From Diogma glabrata (Eukaryota; Arthropoda; Insecta; Diptera; Cylindrotomidae), in contig OY856188.1 in NCBI GenBank assembly GCA_963693315.1, forward strand, positions 148,055,096 to 148,119,095: DNA of 64,000 nt. The letters run 5' to 3'. Shown here piece after piece: positions 23,343 through 36,386 of this stretch. Position 1 is the stretch's first letter. Every line of letters starts with the position of its first letter. Under the pieces are notes generated by a model. That model ran no database searches and was not told where the DNA came from. It worked only from the letters and a program-made list of their open reading frames with translations. Both the position numbers and the translations under genes were made by a program.

Positions 23343-25904
23343 CAGTGGCGGATTATGCCTTTAAGGGGCCTGAGGCGGAACAAAATTTTGGGGCCTAAGA
23401 TTTACCAAAAATTTTGCAAATGAGTTTGATTAAGACTATTTTTTTTAAAATAATTTTTTATCCGCTTCAGAACGGAGAAAGATCGTTCCCCACGCATATC
23501 GGCAATGTAAGAAATATTTTTAAAATAGTTTCCACATTGTGAAATGAAGATTGCAGGCCATCAATGATTAGTAGATTACATCTTAAATGGACAAGTGATG
23601 TTCTCTTCTTTTATATATTTTAAAAAATGATGTACTTCGTCTTTAAAATATTGTGCTTCTATATCCCTCGCATATGTATTTGAGAATTCTAAAATACACT
23701 TGTCAACTTCATCACTGGATATATTTTGATCAAAAAATAATTTAAAATTATTTAAAACAGTTTCATATATGGACGTTCTGGTAGACATTTCAGTGGCAAG
23801 TCTATCACAGATCATATTGTGAGATATGAGACACAGATCATATAATAAACAATTCTCGTCCTACTAACTGTGTATCATTTGCAGATGATTCATCATACAT
23901 AATTTTGCGTTTTCTTTTTCGTCCTTCTTTGTAGCTAATATTGTCTGTTAATAAGTTTGCTTGCTTTTCTATGCTCTCAAAATCATTCCGAACATCCCTT
24001 ATAAATTGTGACAAAGAATTAAACAGTTTTACTCCTTGTAATAAGTTCGTTTGAATATTTTGAAATGATTTTCTAGTACTATTGATTCTTTGCAATAATA
24101 TATCCCATAGAATGGTTAGTAAGGCAATTCATATTCATCGAAAGAGCTAGCTAATTTTTTAACCTCAACTTTAGTAATCGGTTTTTCGACTTCATTTTCG
24201 CTAATTTGGATAAGAACGCTTTTAATATTTTTGTAATTAAACCGCACGGCGGATACTGTATCAGCTCTTGCAGACCATTTTGTCACTTGTGTCACTTAAT
24301 TTTTTAATATGTTTGGAATTAGGATCGGAAAAATTATCAATAAGCAACTTCCATCTGTGAGTAGATGAAGAAAAGAATACATATATATTTTGGATAAAGT
24401 TAAAATAATACACCGCAGTAGAATAGGCATCTGCAGCACAATTTCCAATTAAATTAAGCGTATGACTTGTACAAGGAATAAAAATGGCGGTCTCACTTAG
24501 AGTTTTAATTCTGGCTTGTAAACCATTCATTATATTTTCCGGCCATATATGTTTGACCGCGACAATTTTTAATATCCAAAGACAAATTGTTTAAAGTTTT
24601 CAAAATAAGTTGTGCTAGATATTCTGAATTGTGATTTTTAATTTGTAAAACTCCAAAAATCGTTCTCTCGTATCGCCCACTTTATCAATGTAGCTTAATA
24701 TAAAACTTAGTTGGTCAGTGTGGTTCACGTCTGGCGTAGAATCAACAATAATTGAATAATATAAAGAGTCCTGAATTTCTTGAATTAGGTGTTTTTTACT
24801 TCAGTTGCCATTAAATTTATAAATTCATCGCATGTAATAACTTACATTACCTTTTCCTGGATGGCTGTACCTCTCCAAATGATTTTAAAGAAAATCATCA
24901 AATTGGGATAGGTACTCAATGCATGTCATAAAATTTCCTTTTCTGTTCGAATCAATATCTTCTCGATGACCATGAAATGCTAAACCCAAAGTAGCTAATA
25001 GCTTTACTGTAGCTGCAACTCTTTTTAAAACTTCCCGCCAGCATTTTTGTTGTACTTCAATTTCACGAGCTATTTGAGTATCAATACGTCCAGTTAAAAA
25101 CGATCTTTTTTTCAAATTTCTCAAACAAATTTTTTAGACAGTCTTTTTTCCAATCAACGTTGATAAAACGAAATATACAACTAAAGCTAAAACACCTATA
25201 CTATATCAATCATATCATATGGAAACCCTTTTCAAACGTTAATCCAAATGATGAATTTAGCATATATTGTATAAAAAATACATGAATTTTAAGCATACAA
25301 TAAAAGATTTCAATTCTACACGTTAAAAAGTTTTCATTTATTTAGTTATATATGAAATTAATTTAAAATATGTACAATTATATGCTTAAGATTGAGGTTT
25401 TCAGTTTAATGCTTTCAATAAATTGTAGGTCTTAAAAGAAATCCAAAATCATTGATTGACTTCATTGACTTCAAATATCCAAAAAATACTGATCTGGATT
25501 TTGTTTTTATCAATAATTTTGCGATTGATATAATAACAGCCCTTTGCAAATAAAGTTTTAGTATTAATATTCATTCGTTCCAGTGGAACTTTTCAAAACA
25601 AAATGTTTTTTACTATACAAATTGGAAAACGAATTTGTACATTAAAAAATTATAAAACTATCAAATTAGAATTATTAAAATAAATACATACATGAAAAAA
25701 AGTAATACAAATTGACAACCTAACACTTTTACATGTGGATTAATATTAAAAAAATCTTTAGGTTTAAAAACTTTGGTTGAATGAACGCAGTCATCTGATA
25801 TTTGAATACCTATAAAATATCAATACTATTTGTAGCGAGGGGGCCCCTGTGCATGTGGGGCCCGAGGCGGCCGCCTCTTCCGCCTCTATGGTAATCCGCC
25901 ACTG
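23343..25904. mobile_element. hAT transposon with exact 8-bp target duplication
   Basis: The ends are cagtggcggatta and taatccgccactg. gctacttc flanks both sides exactly (23335-23342 and 25905-25912). The interior encodes a degenerate minus-strand hAT transposase. The 2562-bp length and GC-rich ends with ggggcc and gaggcgg are typical of a common animal hAT group. Confidence 0.93.
23576..25124 (-). pseudogene. hAT transposase (ZMYM1/TTF-finger-like), decayed
   Basis: Minus-strand fragments in order: KCWREVLKRVAATVKLLATL, GLAFHGHRED, FMTCIEYLSQFDDFL (25124-24885); then GLQARIKTL, FIPCTSHTLNLIG, YVFFSSSTHRWKLL (24530-24261); then the C-terminal part (24095-23838 and 23815-23576), including ARDIEAQYFKDEVHHFLKYI. 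These are the conserved blocks of hAT transposases of the zinc-finger-MYM1-like type. N-terminal zinc-finger DNA was not recognised beyond about 25140. Multiple frameshifts and stops separate the blocks. Confidence 0.85.
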
Positions 25905-25912
25905 GCTACTTC

Positions 25913-26947
25913 AAATTTCAATTTTTTTTTTTTTGAAAACTTTCACATAATTCAACAATTCAGTGTTTAATTATATAGACAACAAAAACTAATAATACTC
26001 TTAACGACATAACAAATAATAGTGAAATAATTTCAAAATATTACTGGGATGTTTTTGAAATCAACTTTCTTTGTAATAAGCACTGATTTTACACATTCAA
26101 CCATCTAATCCTCAAAACAAACATATATTTATAATTACATTAACAACTACTTTAATTTCTATTCAAGGGTACTTCACTCCAAAATCAATAAGCGATTAAA
26201 CATTCAAAGGATTTCTCAATAGATTGGTTTTCCAACAACATGCCTTACAATTCAAAACATATGATGATCCAAAACAAAGCTAAATACTTCAACACATTAT
26301 ACAACGTAATATTATCAAAATAAAACAAACTTAAACTCAACATATCAGTAAATCAACTCTCAATTAATTATAAACAATCAGTTGGCATCATCAATCAATA
26401 ACATATGTTGACATCATCATCCACAAATAACAACATTTTAAACATATCCATCCAATGGACTTCCAGGTGAAATTGTTTCTAATTAGTTTCTAATTAATAT
26501 TAATCCTATATTATCTATTAATATTACAATTTCAATCGTATGCAATGTTAAGCATAATCGTATATCTCATTTAAATAATCTGTCATTGAATGTATTATAG
26601 TTAAAAAAAATATAAGGATGATATTGACTCCTTTTATTACCATTTCTGATTTTTCACGGGGTGCTCGCGTTAAAATTTGTATAGACGACTATGGTAGATA
26701 AATTAAGTTAAGGTTTTATCTCATAATAAAAATTTTAATTGGCGTCAATTAATCCACTTCTTCCTTTATTAAGGAATAAAGAGTTCACTTCAATGCTTCT
26801 CTCTTGGTCTTCTTCTACCACTTTATTAACTGGTACCAAGAATTATCACCAAGTTAAAGATATTAATAAAGATTACAGCCTTAACTCATACATACATTTT
26901 TCTGGGTACTCTCTATATTCTACTGTAAGAATTCTTATATCTATACC
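25913..26947. other. Repeat flank and probable 5' region of the I-like LINE
   Basis: The first ~70 bases resume the repeat interrupted by the hAT element. After about 26000 there is A+T-rich sequence rich in caatc, catcaa and acaaac words with no stable frame. The frame at 26739-27020 overlaps ORF1 in another phase and lacks any domain. Confidence 0.45.
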
Positions 26948-28285
26948 ATGGATTTACAAGAGTCTTCAGGTATTGACATATTGGAGGACAACTGTGACAA
27001 TCATAAAGAACAATCCCTAGACAGCAACATTAAGCAATTACCCAATCAAGATACAATCAAGTCATCTACTACTAACTCCAAATATTCAAATTTGAAATAC
27101 TGCTCAAACGATTCTGGTCCCTTGTTACTGATCATCGAGGGGAAAAATATTGATGACCTATACATGTCAATTCACTTGAACAATATAGGTCTGGGTCCTG
27201 TTAGTGAGAGTTTTCAAATAAATAAAAATAAAATTAGAATTAAAACTTATAATTGGTCTACTGCAAATGCCATAATAGATTTCTTTGCGTCAAACACCGA
27301 ATACAGAGCTTATATCCCTAATTTTTTTATTTTTGTAAAGGGCATCATCATGTCCATCTCTTTGGATATTCATATAGCTGACTTGAAGAAACATTCAAAT
27401 ACTTTTGATAACAACATAGAATTTGAAAGATTGACAAAATGGAATCGTGATTCTCAAGTGGCTGAGCCAACATCTTCGGTTGTTGTCACTCTTCGAAAAT
27501 CCAATTTACCTGACCATATTCTTATCTCCAACGTCAAAAGATATATTACCCCATATCTAACCAACCCAATATTGTGTTATAATTTCCTCATATATGGACA
27601 CACATCATCCAAATGTCGAGGTCAACTTCGCTGCTACAATTATACAGAAGTAGATCACCAATCTAACAACTGTCCAAACAAACCTTATTGTTTATATTGC
27701 AAAAAAGAATGCACAACTAAACATCGAGACTGCAATGAATACATTTTACAAAAAAGAATAACATTCTTAGTACATACAAAAAAAATTACTCCAAAAGAAG
27801 CCAAACTATTAATCTCCACTTCAAATAATAATGTAAATCTTCATAATTTCTCAATTCTTCCACACAAATCAAACTCTCGAAAATTAGAATATTTTGAGGA
27901 CGACTTACTGCACTCCAAAAGACAGAAAATACAAATTTCATCTTCCCATAAAGTAAACGACATCATAAAAAATAAAATTGACCCCTTAACTAACATTCAT
28001 AAAGATTATCAAAGAATACAATTAGAATTGAATACCTTCAGAACAGAAACTAAAATAGAAAATGACTTACTAAAAACTGAAATCAGGGAAATTAAAAATA
28101 ACCAAATAGACATATTGCTGCTGGTAAGAGACACATTAAAGATTGGGGAAAACATCGCAAAGTTGAGCGAGAAAGATATAAATAAGGACAACGAAATAAT
28201 AAATTTGTGTGAAAACTTAAAGAAAATGGAACAACTATTGTCAATTTGCACCAAAGATTCTATTAATCACATCATCGATAAATAA
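26948..28285 (+). CDS. LINE ORF1 (gag-like, zinc knuckles), I-like clade
   Basis: A single open frame of 445 residues. Residues ~58-140 resemble the RRM-like part of insect LINE ORF1 proteins (LLLIIEGKNIDDLYMS). Residues 210-262 hold three Cys/His knuckles: C210..H218..C223, C229..H237..C242 and C248-x2-C251..H259-x2-C262. In the first two the second Cys has changed (F213, Y232), so RNA binding is probably impaired. The C-terminus from ~345 is charged and heptad-like, consistent with a coiled coil. ORF1 proteins coat the LINE RNA. It lies about 250 bases upstream of the broken ORF2 on the same strand. Although open, it belongs to a dead element. Confidence 0.8.
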   Translation: MDLQESSGIDILEDNCDNHKEQSLDSNIKQLPNQDTIKSSTTNSKYSNLKYCSNDSGPLLLIIEGKNIDDLYMSIHLNNIGLGPVSESFQINKNKIRIKTYNWSTANAIIDFFASNTEYRAYIPNFFIFVKGIIMSISLDIHIADLKKHSNTFDNNIEFERLTKWNRDSQVAEPTSSVVVTLRKSNLPDHILISNVKRYITPYLTNPILCYNFLIYGHTSSKCRGQLRCYNYTEVDHQSNNCPNKPYCLYCKKECTTKHRDCNEYILQKRITFLVHTKKITPKEAKLLISTSNNNVNLHNFSILPHKSNSRKLEYFEDDLLHSKRQKIQISSSHKVNDIIKNKIDPLTNIHKDYQRIQLELNTFRTETKIENDLLKTEIREIKNNQIDILLLVRDTLKIGENIAKLSEKDINKDNEIINLCENLKKMEQLLSICTKDSINHIIDK

Positions 28286-28500
28286 TAATCACTCTCCTCT
28301 AATCTTAATTTTCATCTAAACGCATATTGCTTATAAACTCCAGGTATATATCATCATGCTATTTAATTTTACTCATTTGTTTTTCATCTTTAATGTATAC
28401 CACTTCTTGCTATTAATAATTCTCAATAACTGAGTCCATCTCACACTTAAACCATTATATTGAAATAGTTAACCTACAGAAGTCAATATCGTTCTACATT
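28286..28500 (+). other. Spacer between LINE ORF1 and ORF2
   Basis: A+T-rich with stops in all frames. Similar spacers separate the two frames in other LINEs. Confidence 0.5.
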
Positions 28501-31500
28501 TTTAACCCATAACTTTCACTTCTAAAATATTATCATGCCTCTCAAGATAATGCAGAGAAGAAGCTTGAAAAAAAACTTATCCGAGCTAGAAAACTATATA
28601 TATTTAAAGAACGTGGATATAGCCTGTCTTTCGGAAACATGGTCCAGTCCTAAAGTAACTTATAAGATAAGGGGTTACACAACCATCCTGAAACACAGAC
28701 ATGACAACTATGGAGGTGTGGGATTCATTTTAAGAAATAACATAGTAATTAAAACAATTAATGATCATTGGGACTATAATCCTTTGGAGGTCTTGAATAT
28801 AATCATAACAGATCAAAATGGCATCACACTCTCTTTGTCCACTTTTTATAACCCCCTCCCCCCCCCAACGGTAATAATCAATCACTAAAGAACAATTTTA
28901 CTTTATTATTGCATAATTTAAAGGATAGCTACAATTCCACACTCTTAGGAGACATAAATGCCCATCACACAATATGGGAAAATAATAGCAATATTGATCA
29001 TAGAGGTACATACATTCCCGAGCAGAAATTCGTTAGGGCTCAACCAAGGCCCTGATCAGGTTTGCCCTAACCCGGATCAGGCATTGGTACGGCTGCCTGA
29101 TTGGGCCCTGATCATGATTGTAACGCTTTTGCCCTATCAGGTCCTGATTGGGATTACCGGATCAGGCCCAGATTGGGATATCCTGACCAGACCCTGATAT
29201 ATATTTATATATTATATACATAAATTAATCAAATTAAAATAAAAACATTACGATGGAAAAAATTAAAACATACATACCACCTTAATGACTATTATTATAG
29301 TCGTTCAGCTGAGAAGCTACAACTAAAATATACATGAAACGATTTTAGCTATATATTTCTAAAATGGATAATACTCTAGTGAATTTTAACACATTTAAAT
29401 TTCAGCTAGGGGTCAAATACGAAAAACCTGATCAGGGCCATATTCAAATAAGGTCAACCCTAAAAGGGTATTCTAAATCAGGCCCGGAACAGGCCCACAT
29501 CAGATTTCCCTAATAGGGACTGTCCTTGTAGGACTGACCGGGCCCTGATCACGCCCTAACTGTATTCAGGTTTTCCCTAACTAATTTCTGCTCGGGTTGC
29601 TGAAATCATCAATAATTCTAGTTTCATTATATTGAACAACGGTCAACATACCAGGCTCGGCAGCATAGGTTATTCTTCTGCCATAGATATCTCTCTAGCA
29701 TCCCATAGTCAAGTAGATAAAATATCTTGGGACATTGATCAAACCAATATTGGTACCTCTGACCACCTCCCCATTATATTGGATCAACTCTCCTCTCACT
29801 CCGAAAAAAAAATTGAATTATAAATCGATATTTGAAGATCTTTCGGAACTTGAACCGGATCATACTTTTGATCTAAATGACCTTGAACAGGAGATTAGCA
29901 AAATCATGAAACAAAATACAATTACAATCCCTAAAAACAATAAATATAGACCTAAACCATGGTGGAATGTGACTATTAAACACTTATGGGATATAAAAAG
30001 AGAAAAACTTAAACTTTACAATCAACACCATACTCCATTTACATACATCGAGTTAAAAAGATTCACGTGTAAATAAAAGAAAGAAATTAAAAAAGAAAAA
30101 CGCCTAGCTTGGATAAAACTCACCAACAGCATTAATCCAAATACAAGCGTGAAAAATGTCTGGAAAAAAATTAACAACTTCTTTAATAAATATACCAACA
30201 CAAACATTTTTGAAATTAGAGATAATGTGGAATCATTTATGAATATATACTTTACAAACCAAAAAATTCACAGAAGTCGGTCTATCAACACATATACCTT
30301 GTGTAAAGATGAATTTCATTTAGAGAAAATTACTAAAATTATAAAATCATGGCAAAATTAATTATAAATAGAATTGACAAACATATCACAGAAAACTCAA
30401 TCTTTCCAGATCTTTCATTCGGTTTCCGAAAGGGTAGATCTTCCAAGGACCTAGCCTTTTGTCTTCTAAATAAACTCACAGAACTCTCCAAAAACAATTT
30501 GTGTATTTTTTTTAATAAGTAGGGATATTAAAGTAGCCTTTGATAATGTACACGTCAATACCTTGACCAATATCATGAGTGAAATAGGTATTCCTCCAGC
30601 ATATATCACATGGATTCACAATAGACTTATCAACAGGACGGTAAGATTCGGTGATAACTCATTCCACATAAACAAAACTGTAAGTTTGGGATTGCCTCAA
30701 GGCGATCCAATGAGCCCAATATTATTCAACCTTTATTCTTTTCAGCTTCATATTCTTTTAAATGATAACATTCATCCTACAGTACGCGGATGATTTCTTT
30801 TTTGTCATATAGGATTTAAATCACACTTTAGTCGAGATAAAAACCAACTTATTCTTATCCAAATTTGTAGGTCAACTAGAAAAACTTAATCTACATATAA
30901 ATACAAATAAAACAAAGTACATAATATGCATAATCGAAATCGTAACGTTCCCTCCACTAACCTAAAAATCAAAAATGAAATTATCGAACAGGTTGGATCT
31001 ATGAGAATCTTAGGATTCTATTTCTAAAGGAAACTAAATTTTTTATGTCATCATAGGATTTTAAAAGATAAATGTAATTCTGTACTAAATGTAATAAAAA
31101 TATTTTCTGGGAAAAAATTTGGAGCTTATCCATCCTCCTTACTTAACTTGCACAAAAGTCTGATTATGAGTAGAATTCAGTATAGCTTAATCATCTCCTT
31201 TAATCAATCTCACTTCAAAATTTCTGAAACCGGAGATCTTCCTATTAATCTAAAAATAGAAGGGTACACATTCAAATATATGATAAATCACATTTTCAAA
31301 AATACCTACTTAGGAAATCTTATAACTTCAAACTAATAATATTTACCGATTCATTATGCTCTGATAATATTTACCGATTCATTATGCTCTTGCATTTCCC
31401 TCTCTAATTTAATAGATTCAAAATCAAAATATTATGAGAAATTAATTGTTAACTTACTTCTGCATAATAATATAAAGATCACAGTGGTATGGATTCCCAG

Positions 31501-31875
31501 TCACTCTGACATTCCTGGTAATGTAAGGGCTGATGTCGCTGCCAAATTGGGTTCACATTCTGACATAGTTTTAAAAATTAAAATTCCTCCAGATGAATCT
31601 GTCAACATTCATAAACTTCTCCTCTACACACAATGGCAGATCAAGTTTATAGATATGACTTATACAAAGGGTTTCATTCACGCTTCTAATGTTAACTTTA
31701 TCATCAAATCCAAGCCTTGGTTCCGCAAAAAAAAACTTAGATTCAAATATAATCAAAAGAATCAACAGATTGAGAACTAATCATTGTTATGATAGAAAAT
31801 TCTTTAAATTGATCAGAGTAATAGATGATGATTTGTGTCAGACATGCAACAGCGTTGACAGTTGCGTTGAGTTTT
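28501..31875 (+). pseudogene. LINE ORF2: endonuclease, reverse transcriptase and RNase H, broken
   Basis: Endonuclease: NVDIACLSETW, YGGVGFILRNN (28535-28888), then LLGDINAHHTIW near 28950 and GTSDHLPIIL near 29750. Reverse transcriptase: SFGFRKGRSS near 30420, DIKVAFDNV near 30535, GLPQGDPMSPILFNLY near 30690 and LQYADDFFFVI near 30785. RNase H: IFTDS near 31345 and VVWIPSHSDIPGNVRAD near 31480. The C-terminal segment has RLRTNHCYDRKF and C-x2-C near 31845. An RNase H domain after RT points to the I group of insect LINEs. Damage includes a frameshift in the C run near 28860, a 580-bp insertion at 29017, a frameshift in the A run near 29805, many stops, and a 31-bp tandem duplication near 31340-31390. 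It ends abruptly at the tandem array. Confidence 0.88.
29017..29596. mobile_element. Mini-element with CCCGAGCAGAAATT ends inside the endonuclease region
   Basis: cccgagcagaaattcgtta and taactaatttctgctcggg are near-exact inverted ends. Removing it with one copy of TT rejoins the LINE frame (GTYI-AEIINN), so the target duplication is probably only TT. The ends carry several copies of a ccctgatcagg-like word in both orientations, as for transposase-binding subterminal motifs. Confidence 0.8.
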
Positions 31876-34700
31876 CTGCATAGGATCTTAATGAAACTTT
31901 GGCAAATGATACAGGTTCACTTGAAAATAGAAGATCTGGATTCATTTTAAATTTGGACAAAATGGCGGGGGTCTCCCGAACACCTCTAAGTTTAAATCTT
32001 GAATAACTTCTGATCCCGAGCTATGATCTTATTGAAACTTAGTATGTAAGGTTTTAGTACTGTTTCCAACATTTCTGCATACCAACTTCCGGTTTGTCAC
32101 TTCCGGTAAAAAAGTTTTTTTTCAGGTGTTTATCCCTACTGTAGCCTACAATTACCAATCGATTTTCATGAAACGTTGCGAAAAGCTTTTAAATAACATG
32201 AGAAAGATTTTATCAGCTTTTGGAGCACATTGGATAAAGGGTTAGGAGGTCCACCATACAACAGGTGGTTTTTTCCACAATGTTTTTATGTTTGTTGGGA
32301 GCATAAAATATTCATTCGTGAATGAATTTCGATGACACTTTGGAAAAAGACGCAAACATGTATGACAAAGAACTGATTAGTTTTTGAGCGATAGTGAACA
32401 AAGTGGTGTGGGGTCGCTGGAGCACCTGTTTTTTTGAAAGCTCTATAATTTCTGTACCTGATAAGCGAATTGGATGAAACTTGGTACATGAGTATGTAGT
32501 ACGGTTTAAAATAGTTCTGCATCCCAACTTCCGGTTTTTTACTTCCAGTAAAAAATTTTTTTTTGTACTTTTTTGAAGTTTTTTCAATGTCTTTATGCAC
32601 ACTGCAGCCTACAATAATGAAGTGGTTATGATGAAACTTATGGAATAGGGTTCCAATTAGTGTAAGAAGATAGTTATCATCTTTTGGGACACATTGATCA
32701 AAGTGGCGGGGGTCTACCATACAAATTCTGACTTTTCACACTTTGTTTTTAAAGTTTGTTGGGAGCATACAGACTTCATTCATTAATCAATTCTAATGAC
32801 ACTTTAGAAAAAGATGGAAACTTAAATGACAAGGAACTGATTAGTTTTTGGACAATATTGGGATAAGTGGTACGGGGTCTCTCGAACACCTGTTTACTCT
32901 GTTAGCATTTTTTCAATGTTTGTTGGGAGCACACAGCATCCGTTCGTGAACCAATTTTGATGACACTTTGGAAAAAGATGCAAACATGTATGGCAAAGAA
33001 CTGATTAGTTTTTGAGCGATAGTGAACAAAGTGGTGGGGGTCCCTGGAGCACCTGTTTTTTTGAAAGCTCAATAACTTCTGTACCTGATAAGCGAATTGG
33101 ATGAAACTTGGTACATGAGTATGTAGTACGGTTTACAATAGTTCTGCATCCCAACTTTCGGTTTTCCACTTCCGGTAAAAAAAATTTTTTTGTACTTTTT
33201 TGAAGTTTTGACAGTGTCTTTATGCACACTACAGCCTACAATAATGAAGTGATTATGATGAAACTTATGGAATAGGGTTCCAATTAGTGTGAAAAGATAA
33301 TTATCATGTTTTAGGACACATTGATCAAAGTGGTGGGGGGTCTACCATACAAATGCCTTTTCACACTTTGTTTTTTAAGTTTGTTGGGAGCATACAGACT
33401 TCGTTCATTAATTTATTTTAATGACACTTTGGAAAAAGATGGAGACTTAAATAACAAAGAACTGATTAGTTTTTGGATAATATTGGAATAAGTGGTGGGG
33501 TCCTCCCGAACACCTGTTTAATGTGTCACACTTTTTTCAATGTTTGTTGGGAGCACACAGCATTCGTTCGTGAACGAATTTTGATGACACTTTGGAAAAA
33601 GATACAAACATGTATGGCAAAGAACTGATTAGTTTTTGAGCGGTAGTGAACAAAGTGGTGAGGGGTCCCTGGAGCACCTGTTTTTTTGAAAGCTCTATAA
33701 CTTCTGTACCTGATAAGCGAATTGGATGAAACTTGGTACATGAGTATGTAGTACGGTTTAAAATAGTTCTGCATCCCAACTTCCGGTTTTTTACTTCCAG
33801 TAAAAAATTTTTTTTTGTACTTTTTTGAAGTTTTTTCAATGTCTTTATGCACACTGCAGCCTACAATAATGAAGTGGTTATGATGAAACTTATGGAATAG
33901 GGTTCCAATTAGTGTAAGAAGATAGTTATCATCTTTTGGGACACATTGATCAAAGTGGCGGGGGTCTACCATACAAATTCTGACTTTTCACACTTTGTTT
34001 TTAAAGTTTGTTGGGAGCATACAGACTTCATTCATTAATCAATTCTAATGACACTTTAGAAAAAGATGGAAACTTAAATGACAAGGAACTGATTAGTTTT
34101 TGGACAATATTGGGATAAGTGGTACGAGGTCTCTCGAACACCTGTTTACTATGTTAGCATTTTTTCAATGTTTGTTGGGAGCACACAGCATTCGTTCGTG
34201 AACCAATTTTAATGACACTTTGGAAAAAGATGCAAACATGTATGGCAAAGAACTGATTAGTTTTTGAGCGATAGTGAACAAAGTGGTGGGGGGTGTCCCA
34301 TACACCTGTTTTTTTTAAAGCTCAATAACATCTGTACCTGATAATCGAATTGGATGAAACTTTGTACATAAGCATTTAGTATGATTTGCAAAAATTCTGC
34401 ATCCCAACTTCCAGTTTTTTACTTCCGGTAAAAAAAAGTTTTTTTTAATTGCTGGCAGTTTTTTCAGTATCTTTATGCACACTACAGCCTACAATAATGA
34501 AGTGATTATGATAAAACTTATGGAAAGGTTTCAATTCAATTACACTTTGCAAAAAGATGCAAATATGTATGGCAAGGAACTGATTAGTTTTTTTAGCGAT
34601 AGTGAACATTTAGTACATACACATTTAGTACGGTTTACATCAGTTCTGCATCCTAACTTCCGCTTTGTCACTTCCGATAAAATTTTTTTTACTTTTTCTC
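31876..34700. repeat. Tandem array of ~625-bp units
   Basis: The landmark tttgttgggagcacacagcat recurs at about 32918, 33541 and 34170, and tttgttgggagcata at about 32290, 32757, 33380 and 34007, giving a period near 625 bases. Each unit has two related halves sharing gacactttggaaaaagatg and gaactgattagtttttg. Units at 32290-32740 and 33540-33990 are closer to each other than to the one between, suggesting a two-unit higher order. The ~145-residue minus-strand frames (32286-32720, 33526-33972) are the same repeat and have no known domain. A partial unit occurs at 5680-5991. Confidence 0.85.
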
Positions 34701-36137
34701 GTACAACAGAATTTATGTTTGTTGGGATACTACTGCCTGCTTTAATATTTTTATTATTAGAACTACGAAGTCCATAATATTGGTTAGCTTTTAATTAAAG
34801 TATTTTATGGATATTAGCTCATTATATATCCAGAACACTATGTTTCCAGAGCTGTGGTGAAGTCAGCCTATGCATCAGCGTCGCAATATTTTTTATTGTT
34901 TTTTTTTTAATTTTTATTAAATACCATTAAAATTATTAGTTTTTATTCATGAATTCATAAAAATATAAAAATTTCTTTTTACGGATTTTAAAAAATTGAT
35001 CTATAATGCAGTTTTTTAAAGTTATATTGCTACTGTCTTTTGCAATTTGCATTCTAGTCATCATGCTAAATAAATATTGAACGTAGGAAAGATAGTATAA
35101 TCTGAAACAATTACATTTGTATATCAAAATTGTTGGTTTGAAATTGTATGTAATACATGTTTCTAAAATTAAGTGAAGACTTAATACTTGTAACTTGATA
35201 CTTGATAACATCGATTATATCGGCTTAAAGCTCAAAATTACGAGACGGAAATCGCATAAATTCTATATAAAGAAGCATAGCTTATGTATGATTAAACATG
35301 GATGGCAATCATGATAAATAAACTAATTAAAAATGGTGGCACTTAGCCGATAGTGATTTGCAAACGGCAACAATGCGCATTAATACCAATGAATTTACTT
35401 AGCTTTCCGCAGGAAGATTTGTAAAATTTAAAATTGTTGATCTATGGGTGTGACAACCACGCGTACTTTAGTCCCTGCTATTGGCATATGAGTTATCTTG
35501 AGATATCGTACACCACTGGCAATAGCAGTGCAATCTCATTAGCCAAAGTGATATCTTAGGGGTGCTGGCGGATGAAGTATTTTCAATCAACTATACCATC
35601 CCTTACTCTAAGTTATGGAATATTCTTTGATGATACGCTATTTTTTTTAAAATAAAATGTGTTTGGTAGTAGAAATTACAAGGTATGTCACAACAACACA
35701 TAAAAAACTTTTAAGAACAAGGTGCCACAACAATTCATGCTTTCTAAGGTGTTGATAGACGCAAATTTTTCTATGATATGTTTTGATTATTCTAAATATA
35801 AAAATGTATATAATAGTTGCTTGGAATGCTGATAGATGTGAAACCCAGAATAATTTTAATGATTTTAATTTAAACATTCTGAAATTTTAATTTGCAATGC
35901 TACAATAATTGGAAGACAGACAAAAAACACAGCTATTTCACAGATTTAAGTTTTCACTTCTGTCGGCAATCCTTAACACTGCCTTCTTTTTTTTTACTTT
36001 TTCTCCTACAACAGAATTATAACGAACAACAGAATATAATGAGCTAATATCCATCAAATACTTTAATTAAAAGCTAACCAATTTTATAGAGTTCGTAGTT
36101 CTAATTATCTTAAATATTATATTAAAGAAAGAAGTAC
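34701..36137. other. Patchwork of LINE and repeat fragments, no gene
   Basis: 34713-34905 matches 41153-41340 directly (gatactactgc...cgcaatatttttt), and part of it is inverted at 36010-36130. 35425-35600 (plus) matches the 5' leader of the LINE at 36387-40030; 35641-35770 matches that LINE's 3' end in the opposite orientation (T run, aataaaatgtgtttgg, cacaacaacacataaa). The rest is unassigned A+T-rich DNA. Confidence 0.6.
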
Positions 36138-36386
36138 TACACCGAAAGAAAAAATCTTGGTTGATTCAAACATGTTGCATTGTTAATCGAGCATTAAGTG
36201 AAAATTGAGGAATTAAATACGTTTGCGATAGAATCAACCAACGCTCCGGATTTAAATTAACAATTTAACCGTTGTTGATATATTTTTTTATAAGTATCAC
36301 AAACATATTTGATTTAAAAATGTTTGTAGTTGAGTCAACTATGATTTCATTTTCGAGCAACGATGCCGTGGTTGATTTAATTTTCA

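Noticed and set aside
26739..27020. Frame just before LINE ORF1
   Set aside because: Overlaps ORF1 in another phase and has no recognisable domain; ORF1 zinc-knuckle frame is clearly the real one.
32286..33972. Repeated ~145-residue minus-strand frames
   Set aside because: They are the same tandem repeat unit read twice; neighbouring units have the frame broken and no domain is recognisable.
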